A stretch of DNA of 64,000 bases, taken from NCBI RefSeq assembly GCF_008761635.1, contig NZ_CP044344.1, positions 3,286,001 through 3,350,000 on the forward strand, given 5' to 3'. The notes below the pieces were generated by a model. The model was given only the letters and a program-made list of their open reading frames with translations, ran no database searches and was not told the origin of the DNA. The stretch is from Nocardioides cynanchi (GTDB taxonomy: Bacteria > Actinomycetota > Actinomycetes > Propionibacteriales > Nocardioidaceae). A program made the position numbers and the translations under genes. This document shows positions 34,717 to 47,774 of the stretch, one piece after another (positions within the stretch are counted from its first letter, which is position 1; every line of letters starts with the position of its first letter).

Positions 34717-35205
34717 TCACAAGGCGAGCTGGTACCACGCGGTGTCGATCCAGCGGTCGAACTTGCGGCCGACCTCGCGCATCGTGCCCAGATGCGCGAA
34801 GCCGCACGACTCGTGCAGGGCCTGGCTGGCCGGGTTGGGCAGCGCGACCAGGGCCAGCGCCACGTGCATCCCGTCGGCGCCCAGGCGCGGCAGCAGGTCG
34901 TCGTACAACCGACGGCCGAGGCCCTGACCGCGCGCCTGCTCCGCGATGTAGACCGACGTCTCGCGGGTCAGCCGGTAGCCGGGCCGGGGACGGTACGACG
35001 AGGAGTAGGCGAAGCCGACCACGTCACCGTCGACGTCGGCGACCAGGAAGTGGTCGCCGGGCTCGGTGCTCTCGAGCCGGTGCTGCCAGTAGTCGACCGC
35101 CGGTGGCTCGAGGTCGAAGGTCGAGATGCCGGTGCGGACCTGCTCGGCGTAGATCGCGGCCACGGCGGCGAGGTCCTGCTCGGCGGCGGGGCGGGTGGCC
35201 GTCAC
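34717..35205 (-). CDS. GNAT-family N-acetyltransferase (phosphinothricin acetyltransferase-like)
   Basis: A 162-residue acetyl-CoA-dependent acetyltransferase. It shows AEQDLAAVAAIYAEQVRTG at the N-terminus, EPGDHFLVADVDGDVVGFAY, the acetyl-CoA loop ARGQGLGRRLYDDLL (Q/RxxGxG/A) and a C-terminal ALHESCGFAHLGTMREVGRK typical of the PAT/YncA branch. Substrates in this branch are phosphinothricin, methionine sulfoximine or similar amines; the natural one is uncertain. GTG 35205 overlaps the stop of the GrpB gene by 4 bases; it is the third gene of a minus-strand operon. Confidence 0.86.
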   Translation of the reverse strand: MTATRPAAEQDLAAVAAIYAEQVRTGISTFDLEPPAVDYWQHRLESTEPGDHFLVADVDGDVVGFAYSSSYRPRPGYRLTRETSVYIAEQARGQGLGRRLYDDLLPRLGADGMHVALALVALPNPASQALHESCGFAHLGTMREVGRKFDRWIDTAWYQLAL

Positions 35206-35819
35206 GGCAGGAGGCCGTGGGCCCGGAACATCCGGTCGTAGATCGCCAGCACGACCGGCTCCTTGTGCCGGTTGTAGTCCATCCCGGTGCCGCCGCCGGG
35301 GCGGGCGTTCATCGCGGCTGCCGCGGTCCGCTTCGCGTCGGCGTACGCCGCCAGGTCGTCGGGGTGGTCGCGCAGCCAGGCCTGGAACATCAGGTGTCGG
35401 ACCACCTCGGGACAGCCGGGACCGAAGACGTGCACGTAGGCGACCGGGTCGGCGTACGTGACCAGCCGGTGCTCGTGCCACCACGGCTCGCGGATGGTGT
35501 GGACGAACCCGGCGGCCTCCAGCTCCGGGAGGTACGACGCCTCGTCGGCCGGGTCGGCGACCACGAGGTCGACGTCGATCACCGGCTTGGCCGGCAGGCC
35601 CGCGACGGAGGTGGAGCCGACGTGGTGGAGCTCGAGGACCCGCTCGCCGAGCGCGTCGCGGATCGCGCCCTCGACCCGGGCGAAGTCGGCCGGCCAGCGG
35701 GCGTCGTACTCGGTCACCACGATCTCGTAGGGCTGCGAGGGCCCGTCCACCCACGGGTCGGCACCCGGTGGGGGGTCGTCGAAGTAGTGGCGGGTGATCT
35801 CCTCGTTCGTCGGGCGCAC
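35202..35819 (-). CDS. GrpB/UPF0157 nucleotidyltransferase-like protein
   Basis: A 205-residue protein of the GrpB family (unrelated to GrpE). It carries PYEIVVTEYDARWPADF, then LELHHVGSTSVAGLPAKPVIDVDLVV, in which HVGSTSVxGLxAKPxIDxD is the family signature and resembles a nucleotidyltransferase GS-x-DxD site. The C-terminal YNRHKEPVV segment is also characteristic. The biochemical function of the family is not established. GTG 35819 follows a GTGGGG stretch. It is coupled to the GNAT gene and lies 10 bases after the GDPD gene. Confidence 0.82.
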   Translation of the reverse strand: MRPTNEEITRHYFDDPPPGADPWVDGPSQPYEIVVTEYDARWPADFARVEGAIRDALGERVLELHHVGSTSVAGLPAKPVIDVDLVVADPADEASYLPELEAAGFVHTIREPWWHEHRLVTYADPVAYVHVFGPGCPEVVRHLMFQAWLRDHPDDLAAYADAKRTAAAAMNARPGGGTGMDYNRHKEPVVLAIYDRMFRAHGLLP

Positions 35820-35829
35820 GGACCCCACG

Positions 35830-36654
35830 CTAACCGCGGCCGCGCGGACGGGGGGTGTCCCGCAGCGCGATCGCACGCGCCGGCCAGTTGGTGGTGATCA
35901 TCCAGACCCGGTGGTCACGCAGGAGTCGCCGCTGGAGCCGGGGGCTGTCGACGGTCCACACCAGCAGGGGGACCCCGATCCGCGCCGTCCAGCGGGTCAG
36001 CCGGACTATCGCCAGGGCGTAGTGAGCGGCCACGGCATCGGCCCGGGAGGCCTCGAAGCGCTGCCGGGGGAAGAGCTGTCCGAGCAGGCTCCTCGCGGCC
36101 TCGCGCCACGTCAGGTTCCGCACGCTGGCGCCGATGCTCAGCCCGACGAGGATGCCCAGGCCGCGGTCGGCGATCCAGTCGCGCATCGCGTTGGTCGCGT
36201 CGCTGTTGCCGGTGGTCATGATGATCCGCGCGGGGTCGAGGGAGGCGACGAGCACCTCGAGCAGGTCGATCTCCCAGAGCCGCCCAGCGTCCCGGTCGTG
36301 CTGCGAGGTCGCGAACTTCATGTCGACGTGCGCGCCGATCCCGGTCGGTGCGAGGGCGGCGAGGAAGTCCGAGAGCAGCATCACCTCGGGTGCCCGGGCG
36401 TGCAGGTCGGCCCAGCTCAGCTTGCGGATCAGGTGGTGATCGCCGACCGGCCCGACCCCGGGGTCGTGAGCGATCACCCACGTGCCGTCGCTGCAGCGCC
36501 GTACGTCGAACTCGACGTAGTCGGCACCGACCGCCGCGGCATGCGCGATGCCCTCCACGGAGTTCTCCAGGCTGCGGTCGCTCGCCCCGGCGGCGCTGAG
36601 CTCGGCGTAGCCGCACCGGTGGGCCGAGACCAGGACCCGGTGTCGTGCCGCCAC
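35830..36654 (-). CDS. Glycerophosphodiester phosphodiesterase
   Basis: A 274-residue GDPD-family enzyme that hydrolyses glycerophosphodiesters (or related lipids) to an alcohol plus glycerol 3-phosphate. Catalytic motifs are His12-Arg13 (SAHRCGY), Glu30-Asn31 (LENSVEG), Glu48-x-Asp50 (YVEFDVRR) and His63 (IAHDPG), all intact. The remaining TIM-barrel strands include AHVDMKF and VWTVDS. No signal peptide is visible with GTG 36654, so it is probably cytoplasmic. A longer ORF to 36720 is possible. First gene of the GDPD-GrpB-GNAT operon. Confidence 0.86.
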   Translation of the reverse strand: MAARHRVLVSAHRCGYAELSAAGASDRSLENSVEGIAHAAAVGADYVEFDVRRCSDGTWVIAHDPGVGPVGDHHLIRKLSWADLHARAPEVMLLSDFLAALAPTGIGAHVDMKFATSQHDRDAGRLWEIDLLEVLVASLDPARIIMTTGNSDATNAMRDWIADRGLGILVGLSIGASVRNLTWREAARSLLGQLFPRQRFEASRADAVAAHYALAIVRLTRWTARIGVPLLVWTVDSPRLQRRLLRDHRVWMITTNWPARAIALRDTPRPRGRG

Positions 36655-36772
36655 AGCCGAACCGTAGCGCCGCTGCCGCGAAGTTCGGACCGATCGGACG
36701 CTTCTGCGCCGTTCACCCACGAGACCGGACGGGCCGGGTTAGGTTCGCGCTCCCAACCAGCAAAGGACTCAC

Positions 36773-37186
36773 ATGACCCTCACCTCTCGGGCCACCGCCG
36801 TCGCTGCGGGCGCTCTCGCCCTCGCGCTCACCGGACCGGGCCTCTCCGCGCACGCCGCTGGCACGAACTGGAAGAGCCTCGTCACGTTCGAGGGCGCCAA
36901 GATCCAGGCCTGCAAGGTCCCGACCACGGCCACCGGCCCGTGGAAGGTCAAGCTCCGGATCGACGCCACCAAGGCCACCACGCGCGTCCAGGGCGCCGGC
37001 TACGTGATGAAGGGCAACAAGACCACCGACAGCTGGAAGAGCGCCTGGGTGACCCGCGGCCACTACTCCGGCGTCGGCACCGTCAAGCTCCCCCGGGGCG
37101 CGCAGTACACGCTCAACGCCGGTCTCGGCGGCGGGCAGTCGGGCGACGGCGGCTCCTTCGTCGCCAAGCAGGTCCCGCACTGCTGA
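36773..37186 (+). CDS. Small secreted protein, unknown function
   Basis: A 137-residue exported protein: signal peptide TSRATAVAAGALALALTGPG with probable cleavage at SAHA-AG (about residue 28). The mature ~109 residues are lysine- and threonine-rich, with two cysteines (AKIQACKVP and the C-terminal VPHC) that could form one disulfide linking the ends of the domain. AAAGGA lies 9 bases before ATG 36773. No recognised family. It is followed immediately by a strong hairpin, so it is probably monocistronic. Confidence 0.7.
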   Translation: MTLTSRATAVAAGALALALTGPGLSAHAAGTNWKSLVTFEGAKIQACKVPTTATGPWKVKLRIDATKATTRVQGAGYVMKGNKTTDSWKSAWVTRGHYSGVGTVKLPRGAQYTLNAGLGGGQSGDGGSFVAKQVPHC

Positions 37187-37196
37187 TCCAGAACTC

Positions 37197-37241
37197 GATC
37201 ACGGTCCGCGGCGCTCCTGCGTAGCGTCGCGGACCGTGATC
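37197..37241. terminator. Strong terminator-like hairpin
   Basis: Perfect 14-bp stem: GATCACGGTCCGCG at 37197-37210 pairs with 37228-37241, with a 17-base loop. It starts 10 bases after the secreted-protein stop codon. Confidence 0.75.
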
Positions 37242-37485
37242 AGCGCCTCACCGAGGCGGTACGGCGTCAGGCCACCGCGACGACGACGAGCAGTGCTGGG
37301 TCCTCGTCGACCAGGCCGGGCTTGACCGCGGTCGTGCCGATGCTGGCCGGCGACGCCGCGCCCTGCGTCGTACCTTCCAGGTCGTCGAGCGCGAGGTCCG
37401 CGCCTGGGACGCCGCGCACGGCACCACCGCCTGCGGGGACCTGGTGGACGAATGGGGCTCCGAGCTGGACCTGCTCCGGGTGTGA
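37240..37485 (+). pseudogene. Possible frameshifted gene remnant
   Basis: The 246 bases between the hairpin and the dnaK promoter read as protein-like in pieces. One frame gives DDEQCWVLVDQAG and, after a gap, RTFQVVEREVRAWDAAHGTT and LVDEWGSELDLLRV ending at TGA 37483-37485. The intervening stretch is coding-like (strong third-position GC) only in another frame, LTAVVPMLAGDAAPCVV. No start codon exists in the main frame. This pattern suggests a decayed gene with two compensating shifts, but the segment is short and the family is unrecognised, so it may be chance. Confidence 0.25.
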
Positions 37486-37557
37486 CCGGGGTCACTCCCC
37501 GAACCGCCCGACCGGGAAACAAAGCAGTGGGGGCGGTCGTTGGACCCAGTGAACAGA

Positions 37558-37578
37558 GTTGAGTCGATCCGGCTCAAC
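37558..37578. promoter_or_regulatory. HAIR operator (HspR site) of dnaK operon
   Basis: GTTGAGT-N7-GCTCAAC, close to the HspR-associated inverted repeat CTTGAGT-N7-ACTCAAG, 99 bases upstream of the dnaK start. HspR, encoded at the end of this operon, would repress from here together with DnaK. Confidence 0.8.
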
Positions 37579-37635
37579 GAGTTTGCTTCCGACGTGCTCA
37601 GCACGGAGGATGGCCCTGCAACCGAAGCAACCAGA

Positions 37636-37656
37636 CCGGCCGCCGCGAGCGGCCGG
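37636..37656 (+). promoter_or_regulatory. 5'-UTR hairpin before dnaK ribosome site
   Basis: CCGGCCGC at 37636-37643 pairs with GCGGCCGG at 37649-37656 around a 5-base loop. It ends 7 bases before the GGAGGT (37664-37669) that serves dnaK. It could modulate translation or mRNA stability, but no RNA-thermometer signature covering the ribosome site is seen. Confidence 0.4.
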
Positions 37657-37677
37657 ACGACCCGGAGGTAACCCAAC

Positions 37678-39548
<1,871 letters not shown>

Positions 39549-39552
<4 letters not shown>

Positions 39553-40163
39553 CCAAGAAGCAGCAGCCCGAGGGGGAGCCCGACGTGGCTCCCCCGGAGG
39601 CTGCGGCGGACGTCGTCGGCGACGAGGACACCGCGCCCGAGGAGGGTGCGCTCCTCGACGCCGACGACGCGCCCGGAGACCTCACCGGCGAGTCGCCTGA
39701 CGCCGCCACGGACGATCCGGACGAGCGGGCGGCCCGGGCCGAGCAGGCCCTGACCGAGCGCACGCTCGACCTCCAGCGGCTCCAGGCCGAGTACCTCAAC
39801 TACAAGCGCCGCGTCGACCGGGACCGCGAGCTGGTGCGTGAGAACGCGACGTACGCCGCCCTCGCCCCGATCGTCGAGGTGCTCGACACGATCGACCGGG
39901 CCCGTGAGCACGGCGACCTCGACCCCGGCTTCCAGGCCGTGGCCGACCAGCTCGAGCGGGTCGTCAGCGGCGCCGGCCTGGTGCGGTACGGCGAACCGGG
40001 CGACGCGTTCGACCCGCGCCTCCACGAGGCGCTCAGCCACATCGGGGAGGATCCCGACGTGGAGGTCACCACGGCCAAGGTGGTCGCCAAGGCGGGCTAC
40101 CGGATCGGCGACCGTGTCGTCCGGGTCGCGCAGGTGCTCGTCGTCGATCCCGCCCAGGCCTGA
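39549..40163 (+). CDS. grpE: Nucleotide exchange factor GrpE
   Basis: A 204-residue cochaperone that releases ADP from DnaK. An acidic, low-complexity N-terminus (residues 1-60) is followed by the long helix [20 protein letters not shown] and the head domain ([18 protein letters not shown], then [11 protein letters not shown] and the final VVRVAQVLV). The DPRxHEAV-type signature is present as [10 protein letters not shown]. It starts with GTG 39549 overlapping the dnaK stop by 4 bases. Confidence 0.95.
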
Positions 40164-40218
40164 CCCGGCCTCGACCAGCTCGACCAGCACCACCCACGAC
40201 ACCGGAGAGGAGGGGGAC

Positions 40219-41394
40219 GTGAGCACCGACGGGATGCGCGCCGACTGGGCGACCAAGGACTTCTACGCCGAGCTCGGCGTGACCGACAAGGCCACCCAGG
40301 CCGAGATCAAGAAGGCCTACCGCAAGCTCGCGCGTGCCAACCACCCCGACTCCAACCCCGGTGACAGCGCCAAGCACGAGAAGTTCAAGGCCGTCGCCGA
40401 GGCCTACGACGTCCTCGGCGACGAGGAGAAGCGCAAGAAGTACAACGAGGTCCGGTCTCTCTACTCGGGTGGCGGCTTCCGAGGCGGCTTCCCGGGAGGT
40501 ACGACGACCGGCGGCGGTCCCGGCTTCGACCTCGGCGACCTGATCCGCGAGCGGAGCGCAGGGGGCGGTGGGTTCGGCGACCTGTTCGGGGACCTCTTCG
40601 GCGGCGGTCGGGGGCGGCAGCAGAGCCGCGCCCGGCCCACCCGCGGCGCGGACGTCGAGAGCACCGCGACGATCAGCTTCACCGACGCCATGGACGGTGT
40701 CACGATCAGCCTGCGGCTGACCTCCGACGCCCCCTGCCCCGACTGCCACGGCACCGGCGGCAAGCCCGGCACGACCCCGCACATCTGTCCGGAGTGCGAG
40801 GGCGCCGGCTTCGTGGTCAGCTCCATGGGAGGCGCGTTCTCGATCAACGAGACCTGCCCGCGCTGCGGCGGCCGGCAGCTGGTGTACGACGAGGCCTGCC
40901 CCACCTGCCACGGCTCCGGCCGCGGCTCGTCGGCGCGCAGCATCCAGGCCCGGATCCCGGCCGGGGTCAAGGACGGCCAGCGGATCCGGCTGCGCGGCAA
41001 GGGCGGCGCCGGTGAGAACGGCGGTGCCCCGGGCGACCTCTTCGTGACCGTGAAGGTGTCCCCGCACCGGTTGTTCGCCCGCAACGGCGACAACCTCACC
41101 CTCGACGTCCCGGTGTCCTTCGACGAGGCCGCCCTCGGGGCCGAGATCAAGATCCCGACGCTCGGCGGCAGCCCGGTCACGCTCAAGGTGCCCGCCGGCA
41201 CGCCCAACGGCCGTACCTTCCGGGTCCGGGGCAAGGGCATGGCGAAGCCCGACGGCACCCGCGGCGACCTGCTGGCCACCGTCCAGGTCCAGGTGCCCGC
41301 CCGCCTGAACGACGCTGCCCGCGAGGCGATCGCCGCCTACCGCGCGGCCGGCGTCGACAGCACCCTGCGTGCCAACCTCTTCGAGAAGTCGTGA
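40219..41394 (+). CDS. dnaJ: J-domain chaperone DnaJ
   Basis: A 391-residue Hsp40. The J domain (residues 12-75) carries HPD at 42-44. A Gly/Phe-rich region follows (GGGFGDLFGDLFGGG), then four zinc-binding repeats CPDCHGTG, CPECEGAG, CPRCGGR and CPTCHGSG, and C-terminal beta domains (GGSPVTLKVPAGTPNGRTFR). GTG 40219 is supported by the AGGAGGGGG just upstream. This is the long DnaJ1-type chaperone cotranscribed with dnaK. The stop overlaps the hspR start. Confidence 0.95.
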   Translation: MSTDGMRADWATKDFYAELGVTDKATQAEIKKAYRKLARANHPDSNPGDSAKHEKFKAVAEAYDVLGDEEKRKKYNEVRSLYSGGGFRGGFPGGTTTGGGPGFDLGDLIRERSAGGGGFGDLFGDLFGGGRGRQQSRARPTRGADVESTATISFTDAMDGVTISLRLTSDAPCPDCHGTGGKPGTTPHICPECEGAGFVVSSMGGAFSINETCPRCGGRQLVYDEACPTCHGSGRGSSARSIQARIPAGVKDGQRIRLRGKGGAGENGGAPGDLFVTVKVSPHRLFARNGDNLTLDVPVSFDEAALGAEIKIPTLGGSPVTLKVPAGTPNGRTFRVRGKGMAKPDGTRGDLLATVQVQVPARLNDAAREAIAAYRAAGVDSTLRANLFEKS

Positions 41395-41816
41395 TGGACG
41401 GCAACGGCCCCGGCCTGCCTCCCGACGCCGCGGTCTACGTGATCAGCGTGGCCGCCGAGCTGTCCGGCCTGCATCCCCAGACGCTGCGCTCCTACGAGCG
41501 GATGGGCCTGATCATGCCGGGCCGCACCGGTGGTGGTGGTCGTCGCTACAGCCACCGCGACATCGAGCTGCTCCGCGAGATCGCCCAGCTCACCGCCGGC
41601 GGCGTGGGCATCGAGGGCGTGCGCAGGATCCTCGAGCTCGAGGACCAGGTGGCGGCGCTCCAGGCGCGTGGCCGGGAGCTCGCCGACGAGCTCGACGCCA
41701 CCCGTGAGGCGCTCCGCCAGGCGATGACCTCACGCCGTACCGATCCCAACAAGCTGCCCGTCCTGCGCCGACCTGATCCGGGCGCCTCCCTCGTGGTCTG
41801 GCGACGCCAGCGCTGA
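41394..41816 (+). CDS. hspR: Heat-shock repressor HspR (MerR family)
   Basis: A 140-residue MerR-type repressor. The HTH (residues ~13-60) reads VYVISVAAELSGLHPQTLRS, then YERMGLIMPGRTGGGGRRYS, very close to known HspR proteins, followed by a coiled-coil dimer helix (LELEDQVAALQARGRELADE) and a short tail. HspR binds HAIR operators with DnaK as corepressor. The two HAIR sites in this window (upstream of dnaK and of clpB) are its evident targets. ATG 41394 shares one base with the dnaJ stop; GTG 41391 is an alternative. Confidence 0.93.
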   Translation: MDGNGPGLPPDAAVYVISVAAELSGLHPQTLRSYERMGLIMPGRTGGGGRRYSHRDIELLREIAQLTAGGVGIEGVRRILELEDQVAALQARGRELADELDATREALRQAMTSRRTDPNKLPVLRRPDPGASLVVWRRQR

Positions 41817-41911
41817 GCCGCTCCGCGTGGCCCGATGACGCCATGGACGCGGACCCCGGGCCCGCCTAGCCTGAGCCGCACATCTCGGATGGTCCGGATG
41901 GAGGTGCGGCC

Positions 41912-43951
41912 ATGCGGCGATGGCGCTCGGCCTTGTTCCCAGGAGTGGTTCTCGTGGCGGCGCTCCTGCCGGCCGGCATGTCGACGGCGACGACCGCGCA
42001 CGGCCCCCGGGCGGCGGTCCGGGCCTCGATGACCGCGGCAGCCTCGATCGCCGACCAGGACCGCAACGGGAACCGCGTCGACGACAGGCTCGACGCCCGA
42101 CTGGCCCACGCGAGTGCCGGCCAGACGCTGCGCGTGATCGTCACCGGTGCGCAGGCACCCACGGCGAAGCGCGCCGTCGGTGGCTTCCACGTCCGCCACC
42201 GGCTGCCGCTGATCGACGGCTTCTCGGCGTCGATGACCCCGGCGCAGATCCAGGCGCTTGCCCGCACCTCCGGGGTCCGGCGGATCGAGCCGGTCACCCG
42301 GGTCCGCGCCCTCGATGACGGCACCAACCGAGACTTCGGCGCAGCCGCCGTGCCGACCGACCATCCCGGCGTCGACGGCCACGGCGTCGGCCTCTGCGTG
42401 GTGGACACCGGGGTGGACCCCAGCCACGAGCAGATCGCGCCGCGCACGGTGACGTTCAAGGACTTCGTGAACGGACGGACGACGGCGTACGACGACCAGG
42501 GTCACGGCACCCACGTCACCAGCATCGCTGCGGGCGACGGGGTCGGCGGCTCGAGCGCCGCGACCTTCCGCGGGGTGGCGCCGGCGGCGAACCTGTACGC
42601 CGCCAAGGTGCTCGACTCCACCGGGTACGGCGCCAACGACGTGGTGGCGGCGGGGGTGCAGTGGTGCGCCAGCCAGCCCGGGGTCGGCGTGATCTCGATG
42701 TCGCTGGGTGACACGGCAGGTGGTGACGGCACGGACGCCGTGAGCCTGGCGGTGGACGCGGCGTACGCGGCCGGTGACGTCGTGGTCGTGGCCGCCGGGA
42801 ACAGCGGTGACCAGCCGGGCACGATCAACGCGCCGGGGACGGCGACGGGCGCGATCACCGTCGGCGCGGTCTCGGACTGGTCGAGCCCCGTCGGCACCGA
42901 CCGGCATGACGACGGCATCTGGCTCGCGGCGTTCTCGAGCCGCGGCCCGACGGTCGACGGCCGGGTCAAGCCCGACATCTCCGGGCCCGGCATGACCGTG
43001 CGAGCCGCACAGGCCGGCACCGTCAGCGGTTACGTCACCGAGAGTGGCACCTCCATGGCGACGCCGTACGTCGCCGGGGCGGCGGTGCTGGCGCGCGAGG
43101 TCGCGCCGTCCGCGACTCCGGCGCAGATCCGCACCGCCTTGAGCTCGACCGCGCGCGACGTGGGCGCGGTCGGGACGGACAACGAGTACGGCGCCGGCTT
43201 CGTCGACGTCCGCGCCCTGGTCAGCAGCCTGTCCGGCGACTCCCCGGTCCGGACCACGGCCTTCCCGCAACAGAGCCGCACCGTGGTCACCGTCCCCACC
43301 AACGGCGCGGTGGACGTCCCGATCACCGTCCCGAGCGACGGGGTGGGGGTCCCGATCGGCGTCACCGCGACGATCGCCGGTTCACCGGTGTGCTACTTCG
43401 GCTGTCTCTACGTGGAGTGGACGCCGGACATCGACCTGGAGCTCCGGGACCCGTCCGGCACGGTTGTCGCGAGCAGCGCCTGTGCGCTGAGCGGGCTGCT
43501 GTGCGGGGTCGGGCGGCAGGAGACCGTCGGCTACCGGCCGACCGTGGCCGGCACCTACACGCTGCACGTCTACGCCTTCACCGGCGACCCGAACTACGGG
43601 CAGGGCGGGACCGTCGCGGTCGACGTCTCGCGCGGGCCGGCCGGCACGTCGTCGCCGCCACCACCGCCTCCGGCGAACCTCCCACCGATCGCCGATGCGG
43701 GGCCGGACCAGACGGTGCTGGTGAACCCGAGGGCGACCAAGGCCACCTTCACCCTCGACGGGCGCGGCTCCTCCGATCCGGACGGGACGATCACGTCGTA
43801 CGTCTGGCGGCGGGGCACCACCACCGTCGGCAGCGGATCGACCTTGACCCTGACGCGCAAGCCGGGCACCTACACGTTCACCCTCAAGGTGACCGACAAC
43901 GGCGGGCTGACGGCGAGCGACACCGTGACGGTCACGGTGAAGAAGGCCTGA
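41912..43951 (+). CDS. Secreted subtilisin-like serine protease with C-terminal PKD domain
   Basis: A 679-residue exported S8 peptidase. Signal peptide: residues 1-29. The pro-region includes [13 protein letters not shown] (about 48-60), a calcium-loop-like sequence, and an inhibitor-I9-like part ([16 protein letters not shown]). The catalytic triad is Asp165 (VVDTGVD), His198 (GHGTHVTS) and Ser381 (SGTSMATP), with Asn297 (AAGNSGD) as oxyanion residue. A beta-rich pre-P domain-like region (~430-575) precedes a Pro-linker and a C-terminal PKD/Ig domain ([20 protein letters not shown], then [15 protein letters not shown]). Secreted nutrient proteolysis is likely. Its tail overlaps the convergent gene by 20 bases. 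Confidence 0.92.
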   Translation: MRRWRSALFPGVVLVAALLPAGMSTATTAHGPRAAVRASMTAAASIADQDRNGNRVDDRLDARLAHASAGQTLRVIVTGAQAPTAKRAVGGFHVRHRLPLIDGFSASMTPAQIQALARTSGVRRIEPVTRVRALDDGTNRDFGAAAVPTDHPGVDGHGVGLCVVDTGVDPSHEQIAPRTVTFKDFVNGRTTAYDDQGHGTHVTSIAAGDGVGGSSAATFRGVAPAANLYAAKVLDSTGYGANDVVAAGVQWCASQPGVGVISMSLGDTAGGDGTDAVSLAVDAAYAAGDVVVVAAGNSGDQPGTINAPGTATGAITVGAVSDWSSPVGTDRHDDGIWLAAFSSRGPTVDGRVKPDISGPGMTVRAAQAGTVSGYVTESGTSMATPYVAGAAVLAREVAPSATPAQIRTALSSTARDVGAVGTDNEYGAGFVDVRALVSSLSGDSPVRTTAFPQQSRTVVTVPTNGAVDVPITVPSDGVGVPIGVTATIAGSPVCYFGCLYVEWTPDIDLELRDPSGTVVASSACALSGLLCGVGRQETVGYRPTVAGTYTLHVYAFTGDPNYGQGGTVAVDVSRGPAGTSSPPPPPPANLPPIADAGPDQTVLVNPRATKATFTLDGRGSSDPDGTITSYVWRRGTTTVGSGSTLTLTRKPGTYTFTLKVTDNGGLTASDTVTVTVKKA

Positions 43952-44753
43952 CGCCGCTTCCGGACTCCCAGTGACCGGGTCGTCGGAGATGGCCCGGGAG
44001 GGACGTCGACGCGTCGCCGTGGGCGCCGTTGAGCTGTGGCTGGCCGACGAAGAGCGCCTCGCTCAGGTCGGTGCCCCTCAGGTCGGCGTCGCGGAGGTCG
44101 GCGCCGAGCAGGTCGGCGCGGCCGAGGTCCTGACCGCGCAGGTCGGCCCGGATCAGCAGGGAGCCGCGCAGGTCGGCGTCGCGCAGCAGCCACGGGCGCA
44201 GGTCACGGCCGGCGAGGTCCTGACGGCGGTACGACGTGCCCGACCCGCCGCGGAGGCGAGCAGCCGCCGCGTCGAGCACCGCGCCCACGCGGGGCTGGAG
44301 CTCGTCGACGTCCACGCCCAGCAGCTCGGCCGGAGACGCGGCGGTCAGGTGGACGATCTCGGCCTCGAGCGCGGCGGCGTCCTCGTCGGGCGTACGCCGG
44401 CCCACCTCCCCGAGGTGAGCCAGCATCTCGTGAAGCAGCCGCATCACCGAGAGCACCGCCGCCATCTCGGGGAGGTTGTCCTGCTCGCGCCACGAGACAC
44501 CGCCGTAGGTCACCTGCGAGACCTGCTGTCCGGCCCCGAAGCACTCGAAGACCGAGCAGCCGGGCCAGCCGTCCTCCCGCAGCGTCGCGTGGATCGAGCA
44601 CCGGTCGTCCGCGGCGAGGTGCGGGCACGGCGTACCGCCCGGCTTGTCGATGCCGAAGCCCGAGGCCGCCTGGAACGGGAGCAGCACGCAGCACAGGGCG
44701 AAGCAGGAGCTGCAGTCCGCGACCAGGGCCGGCGGTGTCGGGGAGTCGGCCAC
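43932..44753 (-). CDS. Cys-rich domain plus pentapeptide-repeat protein
   Basis: A 273-residue protein with two parts. Residues ~10-75 are cysteine-rich ([37 protein letters not shown]), the pattern of YkgJ/YcgN-type metal-binding domains. After a helical linker, residues ~175-245 are pentapeptide repeats ([37 protein letters not shown]), which fold as a right-handed quadrilateral beta-helix. The product ends in a disordered tail encoded across the end of the convergent protease gene. Function is unknown. It faces clpB, and its start lies 35 bases from the clpB HAIR site. Confidence 0.78.
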   Translation of the reverse strand: MADSPTPPALVADCSSCFALCCVLLPFQAASGFGIDKPGGTPCPHLAADDRCSIHATLREDGWPGCSVFECFGAGQQVSQVTYGGVSWREQDNLPEMAAVLSVMRLLHEMLAHLGEVGRRTPDEDAAALEAEIVHLTAASPAELLGVDVDELQPRVGAVLDAAAARLRGGSGTSYRRQDLAGRDLRPWLLRDADLRGSLLIRADLRGQDLGRADLLGADLRDADLRGTDLSEALFVGQPQLNGAHGDASTSLPGHLRRPGHWESGSGVRPSSP

Positions 44754-44787
44754 ACCGCCATCCTGCCAGCCGCGAAATTTGTCAGAG

Positions 44788-44808
44788 TTGAGGGGAATCG
44801 ACTCAACT
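44788..44808. promoter_or_regulatory. HAIR operator (HspR site) of clpB
   Basis: GTTGAGG-N7-ACTCAAC, 80 bases upstream of the clpB start, matches the HspR-associated inverted repeat and the dnaK site (both within an AGAGTTGAG context). Confidence 0.8.
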
Positions 44809-44888
44809 TCTGGCTCGTTGCATCAGTAGGCGACCACACTGGTGGCCCGCCGTCAGTCGGCACGCACGCACAGGAGATCGACACACAC

Positions 44889-47477
<2,589 letters not shown>

Positions 47478-47480
47478 CCC

Positions 47481-47772
47481 GAGTCGGCACAAAGAGGCAG
47501 TGGCACACCGCTGAGTCGGCGCAAACAGGCACGCGTACGACGCCGAGTCGGCGGAAACAGGCACGAGTAGGACGCTGAGTCGGCGCAAACAGGCAGCGGT
47601 GCAGCGCTGAGTCGGCGCAAACAGGCACGGGTAAAGCGCAGACTCTGCACTGGAGCGTGCACCTTTGCGCCGACTCAGCGTGATGGTGGTGTCTCTTTGC
47701 GCCGACTCAGCCGCTTTGCTGTGTCTCTTTGCGCCGAGTCAGCGTGATTGCTGTGCCTGTTTGCGCCGACTC
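47481..47772. repeat. Bidirectional array of 32-bp repeat units (5 direct + 4 inverted)
   Basis: Five units beginning GAGTCGGCGCAAACAGGCA (variants GGCACAAAGAGGCA, GGCGGAAACAGGCA) start at 47481, 47513, 47545, 47577 and 47609, exactly 32 bases apart. After a 23-base centre come four reverse-complement units, TTTGCGCCGACTC starting at 47664, 47696, 47728 and 47760, again at 32-base steps. The outermost inverted unit is a perfect 19-base complement of the direct consensus. The array exactly fills the gap between the convergent clpB and aldo-keto reductase genes and could fold into a large hairpin on either strand. Confidence 0.9.
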
Positions 47773-47774
47773 GG

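Noticed and set aside
47481..47772. CRISPR array interpretation of the 32-bp-period repeats
   Set aside because: The units diverge, the variable part is only about 13 bases, four units are inverted relative to the others, and no cas gene is nearby. It is not a CRISPR.
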